A stretch of 64,000 nucleotides of DNA from Myroides sp. WP-1 (lineage in GTDB: Bacteria > Bacteroidota > Bacteroidia > Flavobacteriales > Flavobacteriaceae), in NCBI RefSeq assembly GCF_014145635.1, contig NZ_JACHTC010000011.1, forward strand, positions 1-64,000. Direction: 5' to 3'. The translations under genes were made by a program, and so were the position numbers. Positions within the stretch are counted from its first letter, which is position 1, and every line of letters begins with the position of its first letter. The notes under the pieces were generated by a model. It was given only the letters and a program-made list of their open reading frames with translations, was not told the DNA's origin and searched no databases. This document shows positions 52,936 through 61,586 of this stretch, one piece after another.

Positions 52936-52967
52936 AAAAGCGCTATTCAATTCGAATAGCGCTTTTT
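52936..52967. terminator. Bidirectional terminator
   Basis: AAAAGCGCTATTC / GAATAGCGCTTTT around AATTC, between convergent genes. Confidence 0.82.
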
Positions 52968-52971
52968 GTAT

Positions 52972-53544
52972 TTAGCTTGTTTGATGCCAATGATAGGTTC
53001 CATCTAACCAGTATAGTAATCCACTTCCACAACTCTCGGGCACACTAAGGTGTAAGCTCTCATAGGGTAATATGCTTTTTTCTTCATCAGGAACGTCCTC
53101 TTCGGAACGCAAATCGCCATTTTCATCGGTAACTTCGTAAATTACCGTATTCTTTTCTTCAACAGATATATCTTGAGCCCAAATTAAATCTTCCATATCG
53201 ATGGATAAAACACGATGTGTCGATCCCGTAAGGGGACCTATAATATCCAATGTGCCATTGCCTCGTTTTACAACAATTCCATATGAACCATCCGAAGTTG
53301 ATTTGACAATTTCGATGTAGTCCGTTTGACCATCTCCATCGATATCTAGTGAGATGGTGTTGGTTTTATGATCTGGAGATAGAATAAAGTCTGGTTGTTC
53401 TTCTTTGGGAGGGTGAGGGATTTCTTCTGCATAATTTTCTATTTCTTCCGCAGAAAGAGTGGCTGTTTGTTCTTTTTCTTTAGTCTGACAATTTGTAAAT
53501 ATCAAGAAACTACCACAAACAGCTAATGCGATGTGCTTTTTCAT
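52972..53544 (-). CDS. Hypothetical lipoprotein with calcium-loop-like motif
   Basis: 190 residues. Lipobox IFTNC at Cys19, then an acidic linker with PHPPKEEQP. DIDGDGQTDYIEI (near residue 68) is a Dx[DN]xDG calcium-loop motif like those of FG-GAP/EF-hand-type repeats. ATG at 53544 starts the leader; a frame from 53574 would overlap the upstream gene. It follows the SUKH-like gene by 10 bases, so both are probably in one transcript. Function unknown. Confidence 0.75.
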   Translation of the reverse strand: MKKHIALAVCGSFLIFTNCQTKEKEQTATLSAEEIENYAEEIPHPPKEEQPDFILSPDHKTNTISLDIDGDGQTDYIEIVKSTSDGSYGIVVKRGNGTLDIIGPLTGSTHRVLSIDMEDLIWAQDISVEEKNTVIYEVTDENGDLRSEEDVPDEEKSILPYESLHLSVPESCGSGLLYWLDGTYHWHQTS

Positions 53545-53554
53545 AAAATGGATT

Positions 53555-54334
53555 TTATTCGTATTCAATTTCAAAGGGATAATTTTCTTCTAGCTTAGGG
53601 TGAATTTGATTTAAACTACGGACAAAAGCCCTATTCGTTTGCTTCATATCGTAATCTCCGTTATACCATTCATCCAATTGCTGGGTTAGGAAAGCCATTT
53701 GTAGCCATTGTTGAAAATCAAGAGCTAATGGATGTAGAGACATCGGGGTTTCATCGTGATCGCCGAAGAAAACTTGCCCTTCTGCGTCCATTAACCAACG
53801 ATCACCTTGACCATTTCCCGCAAATATCCAATAGGTAGGATGTTCACGGTCTTTGTTTTCTATCACAGCTTCTACTGAGCCATATAAAATAGCTTCTGAA
53901 GAGATGGTTAAAGTCGGAATAGACGTAACCAAATCACGATATAACAAAGAAAATGGAAAAGAAACAGAAGAAGGAAAGTTCTGTTTCGCCTTTTGTTCGT
54001 TTGCTAAGATAGTTTGTATTTCCCCTAAGGTCAATAGGTTGAAGGTAATGATGGATGCAGGCTTATTCAATATTTTGGCTTCATCCCAACAACCAACACA
54101 TACCAATTTGTGTTGACAATTGATAAACCATTGCTCTCGATCAGACTCCGTTTGGGTGTGATTCCAAGCTTCTTCACAAGCATTACACCAGGCATCTGGT
54201 CTTCCTGTGTCTCCAGTGTCGTATTCAAAAAAGCCAACAGGATTTCGATGGTGTAAACTATGTGCTAAATGTGTACATAACAAAGCCATTGCTTGTTGAC
54301 CGTGTATGCTACATTCGATGTGTTCTTCTTGCAT
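53555..54334 (-). CDS. Zinc-ribbon plus SUKH (SMI1/KNR4)-like protein
   Basis: 259 residues. The N-terminal 82 carry seven cysteines plus histidines (C8, C20, C49, C52, C72, C77, C80), a likely zinc-binding region. The C-terminal half has YWIFAGNGQGDRWLMDAEGQ and VFFGDHDE, typical of the end of a SUKH (SMI1/KNR4) domain, followed by the helical tail. SUKH proteins often serve as immunity proteins against nuclease toxins. Here no toxin gene is adjacent. Cytoplasmic. Family call by eye. Confidence 0.7.
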   Translation of the reverse strand: MQEEHIECSIHGQQAMALLCTHLAHSLHHRNPVGFFEYDTGDTGRPDAWCNACEEAWNHTQTESDREQWFINCQHKLVCVGCWDEAKILNKPASIITFNLLTLGEIQTILANEQKAKQNFPSSVSFPFSLLYRDLVTSIPTLTISSEAILYGSVEAVIENKDREHPTYWIFAGNGQGDRWLMDAEGQVFFGDHDETPMSLHPLALDFQQWLQMAFLTQQLDEWYNGDYDMKQTNRAFVRSLNQIHPKLEENYPFEIEYE

Positions 54335-54511
54335 GTTTTTGAAAGATGGATTAGGTAATAAGGAAAAGCAGAACTAAATACCTGCTTTTGCAAAATTGAC
54401 TTAGTTTCATTCAAAGGTACATTTCTTCAGTCGAATAAATATCGATTTACTGCAAATAGCCATAGTAACCAATCCTATTTGATGTTTTTAAACAAAAAAG
54501 AATGATCAAAT

Positions 54512-55000
54512 TCACGAGTTAGAATATGTAGAGGTTTCTTTTTGTTTGATTTTCGATGTATAAATGTATCCTGAAACATATCCTAGACTTGGTATTATAA
54601 AAGAAAGTACGACATTGATTAGTAGGAAATTAAAATCAGATAATGGAGCAGAATTTAGTAGAATATACCAATGAGAGTTAAATCCTAAAATGGTAAAAAA
54701 TAGCGTTAGAGCAACATTATTCGATCCAAAGAATGAAGTATTACCTATACCTTCATTAGCGATAACATAAACAATAAGTAAAACCATATTGAGTATAAAT
54801 GGCCATAACACACTTCGATAACTTCTAAAAGTTAGTGCATGAAAACAACTTGTTGAAAGAATCATTACAAGCGCAACAGAAAGCAGCAAATATAAATAAC
54901 GTCCATCCGTATTGTTGTTAAAAAAGAAGATCATCCCAATGATTGACGCAATAAGATAGGTCAGTAAAGAATAGTTTAGCTTAGGTAGTTGTATTTTCAT
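54512..55000 (-). CDS. Hypothetical multi-helix membrane protein
   Basis: 162 residues with about five hydrophobic segments (15-30, 36-52, 65-82, 97-115, 123-147) and a Ser/Thr-rich tail. I do not recognise the family. It is part of the minus-strand accessory cluster; gaps of 177 and 261 bases separate it from its neighbours. Confidence 0.65.
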   Translation of the reverse strand: MKIQLPKLNYSLLTYLIASIIGMIFFFNNNTDGRYLYLLLSVALVMILSTSCFHALTFRSYRSVLWPFILNMVLLIVYVIANEGIGNTSFFGSNNVALTLFFTILGFNSHWYILLNSAPLSDFNFLLINVVLSFIIPSLGYVSGYIYTSKIKQKETSTYSNS

Positions 55001-55261
55001 AAGGATTGTGTTAAGTAGAAGTGAAGATAAGGAAAAATCGAAAAAATAAATGGGATTTAAGTTGTTTTTTGAAGTTAATCTGTTTTTTCTTTCGATAATT
55101 TAATGAAAAGTAAAAATGGAGTTTCCTGCTTTTTTATACTTAGATTTCATATGAACACAAACTATTTGTTAATTACTGTATAAAGCGTATTGTTTTGTTA
55201 GTTTATAGTGAGATATAGCTGTTTATGATCTACGCACTGAAATATATACATTAGGCATAGG

Positions 55262-55750
55262 CTAGTGTACTTGAGGTAAAAATTCACGTGATTGGTAACT
55301 CAAAATATCCTGTTGTGTGGCGTGCTGTTCAATTAATTTAAAATTTAATTGACGTACTGCCGAAGGGATTTTGAACGTTACTTCTTGGTGATAGTTGTAC
55401 CCATTTACATAAGCATTTTCTTTGCCTACACCCGTTTTGGGTTGCACATAAAAGATAAGAGTTAACTGATCGCCGTCAATTTCTTTCGTCCACTTAATTT
55501 CTTTCAATCTTCGAGCTTGATGTCCTTGAGAGCTGTACCATCCTTGAATTTTTACTACCGCCTTACGTCCCCAAATCGAATTTTTAATATCTTTTAAACA
55601 CACTGTTGGTTCTAGTTTAGGATTGCTTTTGTCAGGTTGTTTGACGCGTTCTTTTCCTTCGATCGTGTATTTCGTTGGAGACAAGGTTAACGGCGTTGAA
55701 CTACATCCAACAAGAATAAAAAAAAGAAAAGTGGTTATATGGGGTTTCAT
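55262..55750 (-). CDS. Hypothetical lipoprotein
   Basis: 162 residues. Lipobox ILVGC at Cys16. The mature part is basic with a beta-rich C-terminal domain (KWTKEIDGDQLTLIFYVQPK..). Family not recognised. It begins 6 bases after the SUFU gene's stop, so the two are translated from one message. Confidence 0.7.
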   Translation of the reverse strand: MKPHITTFLFFILVGCSSTPLTLSPTKYTIEGKERVKQPDKSNPKLEPTVCLKDIKNSIWGRKAVVKIQGWYSSQGHQARRLKEIKWTKEIDGDQLTLIFYVQPKTGVGKENAYVNGYNYHQEVTFKIPSAVRQLNFKLIEQHATQQDILSYQSREFLPQVH

Positions 55751-55756
55751 TTTGGT

Positions 55757-56401
55757 TTACTTTCGATCTAAATCAGTGATTAATAGAGGATTGTTTAGTT
55801 GTAATTGTGCCAATAGTTTTTCAGTTTCTTCTAGTTTCGGATTTTCCCATAATTGATCTAGTTCACGTTGTGTGATTCCCACCATTTGTAAAAAATCTAC
55901 TCGACCATGAGGAGTATCAATAAAACCTAGTTCAGGATCTTGTACAAAAGCAACTCCTACTAAATCAGTATCATATCCTATTCGGATAGGACTGTTAGTG
56001 GGAATGAAATGAAAAGCTTCAAACCATTTTCCTGAATCGAATACATATTTAGCTAAATTTTGCATCAAATTCATCGCCCAATGAATATTTTCATCTCCTT
56101 GTTTTTTTATGCGAAAAGTCAGTTCAAATCCAAAATCACTGTACTCAGCCTCGATTTTTTCCTCATCGTAATACAAATTTGAAAATCCATAGCTCACCAA
56201 GTGAAAGTGATCTTCTTGTTGGTTACTTTGATATACACTTAGTCCATCCAAAGGGTTTTCACCTCCTAAAGAATAAGGTAGCTGATTGCCGAAGTGTTGT
56301 GGTTCTTGTGTGCCATAGATCTTATCCAAGGAAGCAGTAATGCAATCCCATCCCACAGCATCTTCTTCATTATAAGTCTTTTTGTATTCTTCTAAATTCA
56401 T
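55757..56401 (-). CDS. Suppressor-of-fused (SUFU) domain protein, immunity-like
   Basis: 214 residues. The N-terminal GWDCITASLDKIYG and EPQHFGNQLPYSLGGENPLDGLSVY, then HFHLVSYGFSNLYYDEE and SDFGFELTFRI, are a clear SUFU-domain pattern; the C-terminus is helical. In bacteria SUFU proteins are often immunity proteins of polymorphic toxins. No toxin is adjacent. Cytoplasmic. Co-transcribed with the downstream lipoprotein gene (6-base gap). No clean -7 element was found; a minus-strand terminator-like hairpin lies about 140 bases upstream of its start. Confidence 0.82.
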   Translation of the reverse strand: MNLEEYKKTYNEEDAVGWDCITASLDKIYGTQEPQHFGNQLPYSLGGENPLDGLSVYQSNQQEDHFHLVSYGFSNLYYDEEKIEAEYSDFGFELTFRIKKQGDENIHWAMNLMQNLAKYVFDSGKWFEAFHFIPTNSPIRIGYDTDLVGVAFVQDPELGFIDTPHGRVDFLQMVGITQRELDQLWENPKLEETEKLLAQLQLNNPLLITDLDRK

Positions 56402-56532
56402 AGTGTTTTTTATTTAAGCTAAAATTACGCTTAATTATCCCAGTAAACCATCCCTAATTATAGGGGAAGTTGTGTGGTATGAATAATATTTACGAGGTGA
56501 GTTTTTTTAAGTAAAGGGTAAACAACTTCACA

Positions 56533-56566
56533 TAAAAAAAATCGCTCCTAGTAAACTAAGAGCGAT
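56533..56566 (-). terminator. Terminator-like hairpin, minus strand, without an assigned gene
   Basis: ATCGCTC (56541-56547) pairs with GAGCGAT (56560-56566). The A-run at 56533-56540 gives a U-tract on the minus strand. No minus-strand gene lies upstream of it; it could end a small RNA or act as an attenuator for the SUFU gene. Confidence 0.55.
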
Positions 56567-56817
56567 CGTAAACAAACTTGTAAGTAATAATATAGTTGTT
56601 TTTCAGCGCAATTTTACTTTTTCTTACTTGAGTCAAAATTCTCTATTTTTCTCAAAATGAGAAATCCCTAATTATAGTTATTTTTCACTTGTACTTTTGT
56701 TTACGTATCACAATAGAGAACAAAACTTGGGCATTTCTAAATTGTTAAGGCATTTGGAGATTTTTTTGCTTATCGAAATGAAAAGCTAGGCAAAAGGTCG
56801 TTATTTCTTGCTAAATA

Positions 56818-56850
56818 CAAGAGTAGAATGTCATTAAATCCTTACTTTTG
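56818..56850 (+). promoter_or_regulatory. Promoter of the LtaS-like gene
   Basis: TACTTTTG at 56843-56850 is an exact -7 element; TTG at 56818-56820 is 22 bases upstream. The ATG follows at 56879. Confidence 0.6.
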
Positions 56851-56878
56851 CGAATTGAGTCTTATGAAAAAATAGAAT

Positions 56879-58918
56879 ATGAATCTTACTCTTTTTCGCA
56901 AAACAGTTTGGAATGGACTGTGTTATTTTTTGTTTTTTGTTTTACTATTTGCGGTCGGACGATTTGTGTTTTTATGGAGTTATGGATCTTCCGAAGTCTT
57001 TGAAAACGAAAAATGGAAAATTGGAGAAGCTTTTTTAGTAGGTGCTCGTTTTGATGTATCTGCGATCTGTTATGGATTTCTTCCTCTGGTACTTTTTTGG
57101 TTAACTTCTTTGTTTGTTCCTAAAAAAGGGGATGCGGGATTTAGTCGAATTTATGCTACTTTTTCCCGTTATTACTTGTTGTTTGTAGCGATTGTGTTTG
57201 TTACACTTATCATTATTGATTATTTTTTCTATCAATTTTTTCAATCTCATATAAACCTGTTGTTTTTCGGAATTTTCAATGACGACACGACAGCAGTTTT
57301 AACTTCAGTTTGGACAGATTATCCACTGTTTTATATTGCCTTGGTTTATATTTTTGTTATCCTTGCTTGGTTGTATTGGAGTAAGCGTATAAAGCGCAAT
57401 TTAGTCAAACCTACCAAGACACGTGCAAAACTATATGGATTAATAGGATTGTTAATTTTTCCTCTGTTTTTTATCGGTATGCGAGGAAGTGTGGGAGTAT
57501 TTACATTGAGAAGAGAACATACGAATATATCAAAAAATGAATTTGTCAATTCGCTTTGCTATAATGCCTTGTATTCGCTAAAATTTGCAAACTCTGAACG
57601 CAAAGAAAACGCGATACATCCTGATATTGAAAGAGAGCTACAAGCCAATGGATTTGAGCATGTGGCTGATGTGCAAACAAGTTATAAAGGAGAAAGCGAA
57701 AGAAATTTGTTTGATGAAAACTTGTTTACCCAAACCAATCACAGTGATTTTTTAGCACAAAATCCACCAAATGTTGTGTTTTTACAAATGGAAAGTATGA
57801 GTAATCACTATTTTGACTTGAACACAGAAACGTTGAATTTACTGGGTGATTTGAGTGGAGAATTACCGAATCTATACTATTTTAAAAATAGTTTATCTGC
57901 CTATAATGGAACGATACAAACCTTAGAGGATTTTTTAATTGGTACACCTAAAACGATTATTTCGCAATCAGTTTACTTCGATACTCCTTTTACTAGTTCG
58001 ATTGCATTGCCTTTTAAAAGTAAGGGATATGAGACATTTTTCTTGACAGGGGCTAGTATCTCATGGAGAAATATTGACAACATGATTAAGCATCAAAAGT
58101 TTGATGTGATACAGGGAAAAAACTTCATTCAGGAGAAATTTCCAAATGCTGAAGAATTTGCTTGGGGTGTTCACGATGGCTATCTCTTTGATTATATTAG
58201 AGAAACGCTAAAAGAATCGACTACACCGAAGTTTATTTTCGGACTGACAATTAGTAATCATACTCCTTTTGAGGTGCCTTCTTATTATAAGAAGAAAACG
58301 ATTGCAATGAGTGAGGAGATGAAAAAGAAAATCCGTGTTGATGAGCAAACGGCTTATGCCAATTTCTATTCTCATCAATATGCAGCGTCGGAGTTGGCTC
58401 GTTTTATAAAAGAGATTCGCAATTCACCTTTAGGAGAAAATACAATTATCGTTGCGTCTGGCGATCACAATATCCGCCAAGTGTTTGAGTATACACCAGA
58501 AGAAGGATTCTTAAAACGCAGTGTACCTATTTTGATGTACATTCCAGAAAAGTATAAACCGGCTTTCTTTGATGGAAGTGTTTTAGCTTCTCATAAGGAT
58601 ATTTTCCCAACGATCTTTAATTTAGCGCTTTCCGATGCTTCTTACTTTTATACAGGAGATAATCTCTTTGATCCTGCTGTTGAACATCGTTTCGCACTAA
58701 ACGATTATAGCTTTATTGCCGATGAAAAAGGAGCTGTTGCTATAGAGAATAATCAATCCTATTATTATACGTGGGCAAATCAGGAAAGGAGAAAACTACA
58801 AGTAGGAGATAATACTTCAAGTCATGCTTTGTATTTACAACATAAAATGCAGTCGTATACAACAATGAAAACGGTGGAGATTTACAAGAGTATTAATCAA
58901 CACCAGAAGAAAAAATAA
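56879..58918 (+). CDS. LTA synthase-like phosphoglycerol transferase (sulfatase fold)
   Basis: 679 residues. Five hydrophobic segments (about 12-35, 55-75, 92-118, 140-162, 180-200) precede a sulfatase-type extracytoplasmic domain. Metal-site and active-site features: VFLQMESMSNHYFD, NGTIQTLEDFLIG with the nucleophile Thr, and VASGDHNIRQ. Gram-positive LtaS builds lipoteichoic acid; Gram-negative homologs usually transfer phosphoglycerol or phosphoethanolamine to glycans or lipids. The acceptor here is unknown. Monocistronic with own promoter and terminator. Confidence 0.9.
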   Translation: MNLTLFRKTVWNGLCYFLFFVLLFAVGRFVFLWSYGSSEVFENEKWKIGEAFLVGARFDVSAICYGFLPLVLFWLTSLFVPKKGDAGFSRIYATFSRYYLLFVAIVFVTLIIIDYFFYQFFQSHINLLFFGIFNDDTTAVLTSVWTDYPLFYIALVYIFVILAWLYWSKRIKRNLVKPTKTRAKLYGLIGLLIFPLFFIGMRGSVGVFTLRREHTNISKNEFVNSLCYNALYSLKFANSERKENAIHPDIERELQANGFEHVADVQTSYKGESERNLFDENLFTQTNHSDFLAQNPPNVVFLQMESMSNHYFDLNTETLNLLGDLSGELPNLYYFKNSLSAYNGTIQTLEDFLIGTPKTIISQSVYFDTPFTSSIALPFKSKGYETFFLTGASISWRNIDNMIKHQKFDVIQGKNFIQEKFPNAEEFAWGVHDGYLFDYIRETLKESTTPKFIFGLTISNHTPFEVPSYYKKKTIAMSEEMKKKIRVDEQTAYANFYSHQYAASELARFIKEIRNSPLGENTIIVASGDHNIRQVFEYTPEEGFLKRSVPILMYIPEKYKPAFFDGSVLASHKDIFPTIFNLALSDASYFYTGDNLFDPAVEHRFALNDYSFIADEKGAVAIENNQSYYYTWANQERRKLQVGDNTSSHALYLQHKMQSYTTMKTVEIYKSINQHQKKK

Positions 58919-58925
58919 AACACAA

Positions 58926-58959
58926 AAAAAGAGATTTGGAAAGGGCCAAATCTCTTTTT
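58926..58959 (+). terminator. Terminator of the LtaS-like gene
   Basis: AAAGAGATTTGG / CCAAATCTCTTT with loop AAAGGG, followed by Ts. Confidence 0.82.
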
Positions 58960-59009
58960 CGTTATGAAATATCTCAGCACAAGGCTGTGATTTTTTCGGT
59001 CTACATCAA

Positions 59010-59363
<354 letters not shown>

Positions 59364-59385
59364 TTATATTTTGTTTTATATGTAT

Positions 59386-59393
59386 TAACTTTG
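59386..59393 (+). promoter_or_regulatory. -7 element of the acyl-CoA reductase-serC operon
   Basis: TAACTTTG, exact consensus, 40 bases before the ATG at 59434. No -33 TTTG at a usual distance. Confidence 0.5.
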
Positions 59394-59396
59394 CTA

Positions 59397-59428
59397 CAAA
59401 TTTACACCCAAAACATTTCAGAAACAAA
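59397..59428 (-). promoter_or_regulatory. Promoter of the ferredoxin gene
   Basis: On the minus strand, -33 TTTG (59425-59428) and -7 TAAATTTG (59397-59404) with a 20-base spacer. It lies only 3 bases from the divergent -7 at 59386-59393, so the two promoters may interfere with each other. Confidence 0.65.
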
Positions 59429-59433
59429 TCAAT

Positions 59434-60492
59434 ATGGATTTAGAAGCTAAAAAAAAAGCATTCGTAGCGTTAGGAGATTTTTTAAGACAATTTGCTACAA
59501 ATGAATTTGTAAAAAGTGAAAAAGTTGAATATAATGATCCTTTTTTTTCCTCATTTGAAGCTTTAATTGAGACATCTGTGCATTATAACGGATGGTTTGT
59601 AAAAGAACAAGTTCTTATCGCTGTTCAATCTTGGGCAGATGCGTTAACAGAAGAAAATCTAACGCAATGGTGCGCCGCTTACGATTTCTCAAGAGAGCCT
59701 TTAAAAAAGGTTGGCTTAATCTTAGCTGGAAATATTCCTTTAGTTGGGTTTCACGATTTAGTTTCCGTTTTGCTTTCTGGAAATATTGCTTTAGTTAAGT
59801 TGTCTTCCAACGATCAAAAAATATTGCCTTTCTTGGCAGAATACTTGCAAACTGTAGAACCTCAGTTTAAAGAGCGCCTAGTTTTTATAGCAGGCAAAAT
59901 GGAGGGATTCGACGCTGTTATTGCAACAGGAAGTAATAATACCGCTCGTTATTTTGATTACTATTTTAGTACAGTACCTCATATCATCCGAAAAAATAGA
60001 AACTCTGTTGCATTGCTTACAGGAGAAGAAACACCTGACCAATTAACAGCATTAGCGAAAGATATTTTTACTTACTACGGTTTAGGTTGTCGAAATGTAT
60101 CGAAATTATTCGTACCCAAAGGCTATAATTTCGATGCGTTTTTTCAGGGCATGTACGCTCAGAAAGAGGTAATCGAATATGAAAAATACGCCAATAATTA
60201 CGATTATAACAAAGCTGTTTTCCTGATGAGTGAGTTTCAATTGTTAGACAATGGATTTTTAACCATCAAGGAAGACGCGTCTTATGCGTCGCCAATCTCT
60301 TCGGTTTATTATGAATACTATGACACCGTGGAAGAAGTAGTAGAGCGATTACGCGTGGATCAAGAAAAAATACAGTGCATCGTTTCCAATGGATTAACGG
60401 AAGATAGTATTGCCTTTGGGCAAACACAACATCCACAGCTATGGGATTATGCAGATCAAGTGGATACTCTTGAGTTTTTATTAAAATTATAA
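59434..60492 (+). CDS. Acyl-CoA reductase, LuxC-like
   Basis: 352 residues. LKKVGLILAGNIPLVGFHDLVSVLLSGN is the N-terminal signature; YYGLGCRNVSKLFVP carries the candidate catalytic Cys. Related to LuxC fatty-acyl reductases, which reduce acyl-CoA to aldehyde with NADPH. There is no luxAB here; the natural role is unknown. serC follows after 4 bases, so the genes are one operon. Confidence 0.88.
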   Translation: MDLEAKKKAFVALGDFLRQFATNEFVKSEKVEYNDPFFSSFEALIETSVHYNGWFVKEQVLIAVQSWADALTEENLTQWCAAYDFSREPLKKVGLILAGNIPLVGFHDLVSVLLSGNIALVKLSSNDQKILPFLAEYLQTVEPQFKERLVFIAGKMEGFDAVIATGSNNTARYFDYYFSTVPHIIRKNRNSVALLTGEETPDQLTALAKDIFTYYGLGCRNVSKLFVPKGYNFDAFFQGMYAQKEVIEYEKYANNYDYNKAVFLMSEFQLLDNGFLTIKEDASYASPISSVYYEYYDTVEEVVERLRVDQEKIQCIVSNGLTEDSIAFGQTQHPQLWDYADQVDTLEFLLKL

Positions 60493-60496
60493 AGCA

Positions 60497-61564
60497 ATGA
60501 AAGACGTACACAATTTTTGCGCAGGCCCCTGTTTATTACCTCAAACGGTTTATGAGCAAGCGGCACAAGCCATTCTCAATTTTGAACAAACAGGTATGTC
60601 CATCCTGTCTATTTCTCATAGAAGTAAGGAGTTTCTTACAGTATTGGAAGAAGCTCGACAATTGAGTTTGGAATTGCTTGATTTGCATAAAAAAGGGTAT
60701 GTCGCTTTGTTTTTACAAGGAGGTGCAAGTATGGAATTCTTGCGCATTCCCTATAATTTAATGCAACAAAAAGCAGGGTATATCAATACGGGAACGTGGT
60801 CTACCAAAGCAATCGAACAGGCAAAAATGTTTGGGGAAGTCAAGGTAATTGCAAGTTCAGAAGATCAACACTTTTCTTACATTCCCAAGGGAATACAAGT
60901 AGAAGAAGAACTAGATTACGTACATTTTACTTCCAATAACACCATTTACGGCACACAATTTAACGATGTACCGCAAACCAAAGCTCCTTTAGTTTGCGAT
61001 ATGAGTTCGGATATTTACTCCCGTGAATTTGCCTATGATCAAATGGATCTGATTTATGCAGGTGCGCAGAAAAATATTGGTCCTGCAGGGGTTAGTTTGA
61101 TTTTGGTTAAGGAAGAAATTCTAGGAAAAACAACTAGAACTATCCCGCAAATGTTAGATTATCAAGAGCATATCGCAAAAGATAGTCTGTATCATACCGC
61201 TAATGTATTTGCCATTTATACTTGTCTGTTAAATTTGAGATGGCTCAAACAACAGGGCGGAGTAGCGGCAATTGAAAAAGTGAACAATCAAAAAGCAGCA
61301 CTCTTGTATGAAACAATAGATCGCTTGGATTTTGTACATGGAGTGGCAGCAAAAACAGACCGATCAAAGATGAACGTAACCTTTACTTTTGAAGAGGAAC
61401 AAATGAATACCGTATTTGACCAACTTTGTCAAGAAGCAAATGTAGTTAATATCAAAGGACACCGTTCTATGGGAGGGTATCGCGCTTCACTGTATAATGC
61501 GGTGACATTAGCGAGTGTTGAAGTGCTAACGGGCGTTTTACAACAGATGAAAACAAGGGTTTAA
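60497..61564 (+). CDS. serC: Phosphoserine aminotransferase
   Basis: 355 residues, normal length. HNFCAGPCLLP at the start, ISHRSKEF, FLQGGASMEF, and the PLP-lysine in YAGAQKNIGPAGVSL near residue 195; the C-terminal GHRSMGGYRASLYNA is the family end. It converts 3-phosphohydroxypyruvate to phosphoserine with glutamate, the second step of serine synthesis. Between the acyl-CoA reductase and serA-like genes on one strand. Confidence 0.96.
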   Translation: MKDVHNFCAGPCLLPQTVYEQAAQAILNFEQTGMSILSISHRSKEFLTVLEEARQLSLELLDLHKKGYVALFLQGGASMEFLRIPYNLMQQKAGYINTGTWSTKAIEQAKMFGEVKVIASSEDQHFSYIPKGIQVEEELDYVHFTSNNTIYGTQFNDVPQTKAPLVCDMSSDIYSREFAYDQMDLIYAGAQKNIGPAGVSLILVKEEILGKTTRTIPQMLDYQEHIAKDSLYHTANVFAIYTCLLNLRWLKQQGGVAAIEKVNNQKAALLYETIDRLDFVHGVAAKTDRSKMNVTFTFEEEQMNTVFDQLCQEANVVNIKGHRSMGGYRASLYNAVTLASVEVLTGVLQQMKTRV

Positions 61565-61586
61565 TAGCATAAAGAATAAACAGACA

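Larger units (their letters stand above)
56402..56878. other. Intergenic region with orphan minus-strand hairpin and a direct repeat
   Basis: 477 bases between divergent genes. ATCCCTAATTATAG occurs twice (56450-56463 and 56664-56677); the first copy continues to a TCCCTA/TAGGGGA inverted repeat. A terminator-like hairpin on the minus strand lies at 56533-56566. The promoter of the LtaS-like gene is at the right end. No open frame of interest. Confidence 0.6.
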
